Below, piece after piece: positions 56,991-64,000 of a stretch of 64,000 nucleotides of DNA; positions within the stretch are counted from its first letter, which is position 1; every line of letters begins with the position of its first letter. The notes below the pieces were generated by a model. It worked only from the letters and a program-made list of their open reading frames with translations, did not search any database and was not told the DNA's origin. The translations under genes were made by a program, and so were the position numbers. Source of the stretch: Mixophyes australis (taxonomy: Eukaryota > Chordata > Amphibia > Anura > Limnodynastidae); assembly GCA_036250195.1 (NCBI GenBank), contig JAVHZZ010000015.1, positions 806,001-870,000 on the forward strand, written 5' to 3'.

Positions 56991-59949
56991 CAAGATTCGA
57001 TTCATGATTCATGATTCATGATTTAATTCATGATTCATGATTCGATTCATGATTCATGATTCAATTCATGATTTATGATTTATAATTCAATTTATGATTC
57101 GATTCATGATTCATGATTTAATTCATGATTCATGATTCATGATTCGATTCATGATTCATGATTCATGATTCGATTCATGATTCATGATTCATGATTCATT
57201 ATTCAATTCATGATTCATGATTCATGATTTGATTCATGATTCATGATTTATGATTGAATTCATGATTCATGATTCGATTCATGATTCATAATTCATGATT
57301 CATGATTCATGATTAAATTCATGATTTATGATTTATGATTCAATTTATGATTCAATTCATGATTCATGATTCAATTCATGATTCATGATTCAAATTATGA
57401 TTCATGATTCGATTCATGATTCGATTCATGATTCATGATTCGATTCATGATTCATGATTCGATTCATGATTCATGATTCGATTCATGATTCATGATTTAA
57501 TTCATGATTCATGATTCAATTCATGATTCATGATTCATGATTCAATTCATGATTCATGATTCAATTCATGATTCATGATGCGATTCATGATTCATGATTC
57601 GATTCATGATTCATGATTCAATTCATGATTCATGATTTATGATTCAATTTATGATTCAATTCCTGATTCATTTCATGATTCATGATTCTATTCATGATTC
57701 ATGATTCGATTCATGATTCATGATTCGATTCATGATTCATGATTCATAATTCATGATTCGATTCATGATTCATGATTCATGATTCAAGATTCAATTCATG
57801 ATTCATGATTCAATTCATGATTCATGATTCGATTCATGATTCATAATTCATGATTTATGAATCATGATTCGATTCATGATTCATGATTTAATTTATGATT
57901 CATGATTCGATTCATGATTCATGATTAGATTCATAATTTATAATTCAAATCATGATTCATGATTCGATTCATGATTCATGATTCAATTCATGATTCATGA
58001 TTCATTATTTAATTCATGATTCATGATTCGATTCATGATTCATGATTCAATTCATGATTCATGATTCATGATTCAATTCATGATTCATGATTCATGATTC
58101 ATGATTCAATTCATGATTCATGATTCAATTCATGATTCATGATTTATGATTCAATTCATGATTCAATTCATGATTCATGATTCGATTCATGAATTATGAT
58201 TCAATTCATGATTCATGATTCATAATTCATGATTCGATTCATGATTCTTGATTCGATTCATGATTCATGATTCATGATTTAATTCATGATTCATGATTCG
58301 ATTCATGATTCATGATTCAATTCATGATTCATGATTCGATTCATGATTCATGATTCGATTCATGATTCATGGTTTATGATTCAATTCATGATTCAATTCA
58401 TGATTCATTTCATGATTCATGATTCGATTCATGATTCATGATTCAATTCATGATTCATGATTTATGATTCAATTCATGATTCATGATTTAATTCTTGATT
58501 CATGATTCATGGTTCAATTCATGATTCATGATTCATGATCCATAATTCAATTCATGATTCAATTCATGATTCATGATTCGATTCATGATTCATGATTCGA
58601 TTCATGATTCATGATTAAATTCATGATTCATGATTTATGATTCAATTCATGATTCAATTCATGATTCATGATTCGATTCATGATTCGATTCATGATTCAT
58701 GATTCATGATTCGATTCATGATTCATGATTTGATTCATGATTCATGATTCATAATTCATGATTCAATTCATGATTCATGATTCAATTCATGATTCATGAT
58801 TCGATTCATGATTCATAATTCATGATTTATTATTCATGATTCGATTCATGATTCATGATTCAATTCATGATTCATGATTCGATTCACGATTCATGATTAG
58901 ATTCATGATTTATAATTCAAATCATGATTCATGATTCAATATTTAATTCATGATTCATGATTCGATTCATGATTCATGATTCAATTCATGATTCATGATT
59001 CATTATTTAATTCATGATTCATGATTCGATTCATGATTCATGATTCCATTCATGATTCATGATTCATGATTCAATTCATGATTCATGATTCATGATTCAA
59101 TTCATGATTCATGATTCAATTCATGATTCATGATTCGATTCATAATTCATGATTCATGATTCATGATTCGATTCATGATTCATGATTCAATTCATGATTC
59201 ATGATTCATGATTCAATTCATGATTCATGATTCATGATTCATGATTCAATTCATGATTCATTATTCATGATTCAATTCATGATTCAATTAATGATTCATG
59301 ATTTGATTCATGATTCATGATTCAATTCATGTATCATGATTCATGATTCATGATTCAATTCATGATTCATGATTCATGATTCAATTCATGATTCATGATT
59401 CATGATTCAATTCATGATTCATGATTCATGATTCATGATTCATGATTCAATTCATGATTCAATTCATGATTCATGATTTGATTCATGATTCATGATTCAA
59501 TTCATGTATCATGATTCATGATTCATGATTCAATTCATGATTCATGATTCATGATTTAATTCATGATTCATGACTCATGATTCATTATTCAATTCATGAT
59601 TCATGATTCAATTCATGATTCATGATTCAAGATTCGATTCATGATTCATGATTCATGATTTAATTCATGATTCATGATTCGATTCATGATTCATGATTCA
59701 ATTCATGATTTATGATTTATAATTCAATTTATGATTCGATTCATGATTCATGATTTAATTCATGATTCATGATTCATGATTCGATTCATGATTCATGATT
59801 CATGATTCGATTCATGATTCATGATTCATGATTCATTATTCAATTCATGATGCATGATTCATGATTTGATTCATGATTCATGATTCAATTCATGATTCAT
59901 GATTCAATTCATGATTCATGATTCGATTCATGATTCATGATTCATGATT
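56991..59949 (+). repeat. Higher-order repeat C, copy 2
   Basis: Same landmark order as copy 1. The caagattcg anchor recurs at 59,628 (2,637 bp) and again at 59,950 because of a 322-bp duplication at the end of this copy. The alpha-to-alpha distance to copy 3 (57,391 to 60,350 = 2,959 bp) equals 2,637 + 322, confirming that the extra anchor is an insertion in the series. Private changes include tggttcaattc at 58,511 and gattcgattcacg at 58,880. Confidence 0.86.
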
Positions 59950-60271
59950 CAAGATTCGATTCATGATTCATGATTCATGATTTAATTCATGATTCATGAT
60001 TCGATTCATGATTCATGATTCAATTCATGATTTATGATTTATAATTCAATTTATGATTCGATTCATGATTCATGATTTAATTCAAGATTCATGATTCATG
60101 ATTCGATTCATGATTCATGATTCATGATTCGATTCATGATTCATGATTCATGATTCATTATTCAATTCATGATTCATGATTCATGATTTGATTCATGATT
60201 CATGATTTATGATTGAATTCATGATTCATGATTCGATTCATGATTCATAATTCATGATTCATGATTCATGA
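59628..60271 (+). repeat. 322-bp tandem duplication at the C2/C3 boundary
   Basis: The segment from caagattcg at 59,628 through cattattcaattcatg and gatttgattc is repeated from 59,950. Copies differ by caagattcatg (60,083) against catgattcatg, and by a gatgcatg word at 59,850 in the first copy only. A gatgcatg word also occurs at about 62,921 in C4. The join is near 59,885, where gatttgattcatg words run back into a caagattcg segment. Confidence 0.88.
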
Positions 60272-62705
60272 TTAAATTCATGATTTATGATTTATGTTTA
60301 AATTTATGATTCAATTCATGATTCATGATTCAATTCATGATTCATGATTCAAATTATGATTCATGATTCGATTCATGATTCGATTCATGATTCATGATTC
60401 GATTCATGATTCATGATTCGATTCATGATTCATGATTCGATTCATGATTCATGATTCGATTCATGATTCATGATTTAATTCATGATTCATGATTCAATTC
60501 ATGATTCATGATTCATGATTCATGATTCAATTCATGATTCATGATTCAATTCATGATTCATGATGCGATTCATGATTCATGATTCGATTCATGATTCATG
60601 ATTCAATTCATGATTCATGATTTATGATTCAATTCATGATTCAATTCCTGATTCATTTCATGATTCATGATTCTATTCATGATTCATGATTCGATTCATG
60701 ATTCATGATTCGATTCATGATTCATGATTCATAATTCATGATTCGATTCATGATTCATGATTCATGATTCAAGATTCAATTCATGATTCATGATTCAATT
60801 CATGATTCATGATTCGATTCATGATTCATAATTAATTGTTTTATGAATCATGATTCGATTCATGATTCATGATTCATGATTCGATTCATGATTCATGATT
60901 AGATTCATAATTTATAATTCAAATCATGATTCATGATTCGATTCATGATTCATGATTCAATTCATGATTCATGATTCATTATTTAATTCATGATTCATGA
61001 TTCGATTCATGATTCATGATTCAATTCATGATTCATGATTCATGATTCAATTCATGATTCATGATTCATGATTCATGATTCAATTCATGATTCATGATTC
61101 AATTCATGATTCATGATTTATGATTCAATTCATGATTCAATTCATGATTCATGATTCGATTCATGAATTATGATTCAATTCATGATTCATGATTCATAAT
61201 TCATGATTCGATTCATGATTCTTGATTCGATTCATGATTCATGATTCATGATTTAATTCATGATTCATGATTCATGATTCATGATTCGATTCATGATTCA
61301 TGATTCAATTCATGATTCATGATTCGATTCATGATTCATGATTCGATTCATGATTCATGGTTTATGATTCAATTCATGATTCAATTAATGATTCATTTCA
61401 TGATTCATGATTCGATTCATGATTCATGATTCAATTCATGATTCATGATTTATGATTCAATTCATGATTCATGATTTAATTCTTGATTCATGATTCATGG
61501 TTCAATTCATGATTCATGATTCAATTCATGATTCATGATTCGATTCATGATTCATGATTCGATTCATGATTCATGATTAAATTCATGATTCATGATTTAT
61601 GATTCAATTCATGATTCGATTCATGATTCATGATTCGATTCATGATTCATGATTAAATTCATGATTCATGATTTATGATTCAATTCATGATTCAATTCAT
61701 GATTCATTTCATGATTCATGATTCGATTCATGATTCATGATTCATGATTCGATTCATGATTCATGATTTGATTCATGATTCATGATTCATAATTCATGAT
61801 TCAATTCATGATTCATGATTCAATTCATGATTCATGATTCGATTCATGATTCATAATTCATGATTTATTATTCATGATTCGATTCATGATTCATGATTCA
61901 ATTCATGATTCATGATTCGATTCACGATTCATGATTAGATTCATGATTTATAATTCAAATCATGATTCATGATTCAATATTTAATTCATGATTCATGATT
62001 CGATTCATGATTCATGATTCAATTCATGATTCATGATTCATTATTTAATTCATGATTCATGATTCCATTCATGATTCATGATTCCATTCATGATTCATGA
62101 TTCATGATTCAATTCATGATTCATGATTCATGATTCAATTCATGATTCATGATTCAATTCATGATTCATGATTCGATTCATAATTCATGATTCATGATTC
62201 ATGATTCGATTCATGATTCATGATTCAATTCATGATTCATGATTCATGATTCAATTCATGATTCATGATTCATGATTCATGATTCAATTCATGATTCATT
62301 ATTCATGATTCAATTCATGATTCAATTCATGATTCATGATTTGATTCATGATTCATGATTCAATTCATGTATCATGATTCATGATTCATGATTCAATTCA
62401 TGATTCATGATTCATGATTCATGATTCATGATTCAATTCATGATTCATGATTCATGATTCAATTCATGATTCATGATTCATGATTCATGATTCATGATTC
62501 AATTCATGATTCAATTCATGATTCATGATTTGATTCATGATTCATGATTCAATTCATGTATCATGATTCATGATTCATGATTCAATTCATGATTCATGAT
62601 TCATGATTTAATTCATGATTCATGACTCATGATTCATTATTCAATTCATGATTCATGATTCAATTCATGATTCATGATTCGATTCATGATTCATGATTCA
62701 TGATT
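59950..62705 (+). repeat. Higher-order repeat C, copy 3 (2,756 bp)
   Basis: Landmarks follow copies 1 and 2: caaattatg at 60,350, gatgcg at 60,565, tttatgaatc at 60,845 and gactcatg near 62,621. It shares tggttcaattc (61,499) and gattcgattcacg (about 61,920) with copy 2, so C2 and C3 are closer to each other than to C1. It contains the least satellite-like spot of the window (60,829-60,845). The next anchor is at 62,706. Confidence 0.86.
60829..60845 (+). other. Most divergent spot in the array
   Basis: Here the text reads cataattaattgttttatga, where every other copy (for example 55,523, 57,843, 51,008, 48,443) reads cataattcatgatttatga. Several clustered substitutions and a length change fall within about 12 bp. 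It could be a small templated error during repair or a local sequencing or assembly error. No sign of an inserted element. Confidence 0.7.
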
Positions 62706-64000
62706 CAAGATTCGATTCATGATTCATGATTCATGATTTAATTCATGATTCATGATTCGATTCATGATTCATGATTCAATTCATGATTTATGATTTATAA
62801 TTCAATTTATGATTCGATTCATGATTCATGATTTAATTCATGATTCATGATTCATGATTCGATTCATGATTCATGATTCGATTCATGATTCATGATTCAT
62901 GATTCATTATTCAATTCATGATGCATGATTCATAATTTGATTCATGATTCATGATTTATGATTGAATTCATGATTCATGATTCGATTCATGATTCATAAT
63001 TCATGATTCATGATTCATGATTAAATTCATGATTTATGATTCAATTTATGATTCAATTCATGATTCATGATTCAATTCATGATTCATGATTCATGATTTG
63101 ATTCATGATTCATGATTCAATTCATGATTCATGATTCATGATTCAATTCATGATTTATGATTGATGATTCAATTCATGATTCATGATTTTATTCATGATT
63201 CATGATTCATGATTCATGATTCATGATTTTATTCATGATTCATGATTCATGATTCATGATTCAATTCATGATTCATGATTTATGATTCAATTCATGATTC
63301 AATTGATGATTCATGATTCAATTCATGATTCATGATTCGATTCATGATTAATGATTTATGATTCGTTTAATGATTCATGATTCATTTCATGATTCGTGTT
63401 TCGATTCATAATTCATGATTCAATTCATGATTCATGATTCAATTCATGATTCATGTTTCGATTCATGATTCATGATTCGATTCATGATTCATGATTCAAT
63501 TCATGATTCATGATTCATAATTCATAAATCGATTCACGATTCATGATTCGATTCATGATTCATGATTTAATTCATGATTCATGATTCATGATTCATGATT
63601 CGATTCATGATTCATGATTCAATTCATGATTCATGATTCATAATTCATGATTCGATTCATGAGTCATGATTCGATTCATGATTAATGATTCATGATTTAA
63701 TTCATGATTCATGATTCATGATTCAATTCATGATTCATGATTCAATTCATGATTTATGATTTATGATTCAATTTATGATTCAATTCATGATTCATGATTC
63801 ATGATTAGATTCATGATTCATGATTCGATTCATGATTCATGATTCAATTCATGATTTATGATTTATGATTCAATTTATGATTCAATTCATGATTCATGAT
63901 TCATGATTCAATTCATGATTCATGATTCATGATTTAATTCATGATTCATGATTCATGATTCGATTCATGATTCATGATTATATTCATGATTTATGATACG
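62706..64000 (+). repeat. Higher-order repeat C, copy 4, grading into B-family landmarks
   Basis: Starts like a C unit (caagattcg, cataattcaattt, gatgcatg at 62,921), then takes up the B-family order: paired ttttattcatg (63,187 and about 63,224), gattcgtttaatg (63,361), cataaatcgattcacg (63,530), gagtcatg (63,661) and ttatattcatg (63,978). It has cataattcataaatcg where the B copies have caaaattcataaatcg, and the right-hand ttatattc form instead of ttatatac. The window ends inside this unit. Confidence 0.82.

Larger units (their letters stand above)
1..64000. repeat. Satellite array of mixed 7-bp and 5-bp words
   Basis: Every part of the window is built from the heptamer ATTCATG and the pentamer ATTCA or ATTCG. 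The dominant composite is GATTCATGATTCATGATTC followed by A or G (19-bp period). Composites of 12, 26, 33 and occasionally 40 bp arise from one, three, four or five heptamers per pentamer. All copies have the same orientation and I saw no inverted block. Common variants are single changes such as gatttatg, cataattc, gatttaattc, gattagattc and cattatttaattc. TGA falls at positions 6 and 13 of the 19-mer and TCA at positions 3, 10 and 17, so both strands meet stops in all frames within a few words. No tRNA- or rRNA-like stretch, poly-A tail, LTR or terminal inverted repeat was seen. The array runs off both ends of the window. Species and chromosomal position are not determinable; pericentromeric or subtelomeric heterochromatin is an inference. 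Confidence 0.98.

Noticed and set aside
1..64000. Possible repeat protein encoded by the 12- or 19-bp units
   Set aside because: TGA on + and TCA (TGA on -) occur in every word. The 7- and 19-bp lengths shift frame each time, so all frames close within a few units; only short runs of 12-mers stay open.
1..64000. Human satellite II/III (ATTCC-type pentamers)
   Set aside because: The pentamers here end in A or G and are interleaved with ATTCATG heptamers; I saw no ATTCC run.
1..64000. Large inverted repeats or hairpins
   Set aside because: All words keep one orientation throughout; only 6-12-bp dyads within words were found.

Overview
The whole 64 kb window is one uninterrupted satellite-DNA array. 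I found no gene, RNA gene, transposon, CRISPR array or unique sequence anywhere in it. Two short words of about 28% GC fill it: a heptamer ATTCATG and a pentamer ATTCA or ATTCG, always in the same orientation. The commonest composite is 7+7+5 = 19 bp, in an A-ending and a G-ending form. Composites of 12 bp (7+5), 26 bp (7+7+7+5) and 33 bp are mixed in. Stops (TGA on +, and TCA read as TGA on -) recur in every frame of these words, so long reading frames cannot form on either strand. This points to constitutive heterochromatin (pericentromeric, subtelomeric or a sex/B chromosome) of a eukaryote sequenced with long reads. The species cannot be named from the sequence.

Above the 5/7-bp level the array is hierarchical. 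Rare sequence variants act as landmarks and recur in a fixed order, which defines higher-order repeats (HORs) of about 1.6 to 4.9 kb. Left part (1-24 kb): a unit at about 1.72-5.43 kb is repeated at 5.43-9.67 kb (offset 3,709-3,816 bp, with separate internal deletions); a 3,367-bp unit is duplicated at 9.14-15.7 kb; a mixed block follows that resembles the earlier units at offsets of 6,940 and 10,216 bp. Middle (23.3-41.8 kb): a fresh 729-bp tandem duplication, then four successive HOR copies spaced 4,208, 4,279-4,286 and 4,895-4,902 bp, each carrying an internal 320-bp amplification. Right part (40.8-64 kb): smaller units of about 1.6 kb, a very recent 2,565-bp tandem duplication at 46.9-52.0 kb, another 1.6-kb duplication at 51.4-54.7 kb, and a 2.3-3.0 kb series to 62.7 kb. 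The last 1.3 kb returns to landmarks of the 24-38 kb family.

The parts fit a single process: repeated unequal exchange (or replication slippage at small scale) between misaligned words, followed by regional homogenisation. Junctions, shared deletions and nested duplications allow a partial relative order of events. The sequence shows no candidate enzyme system. The unusual content is the multi-scale repeat architecture and its sharp regional variants. All offsets were read by eye from landmark positions; boundaries marked approximate are uncertain by tens of bases because the flanking words are identical.
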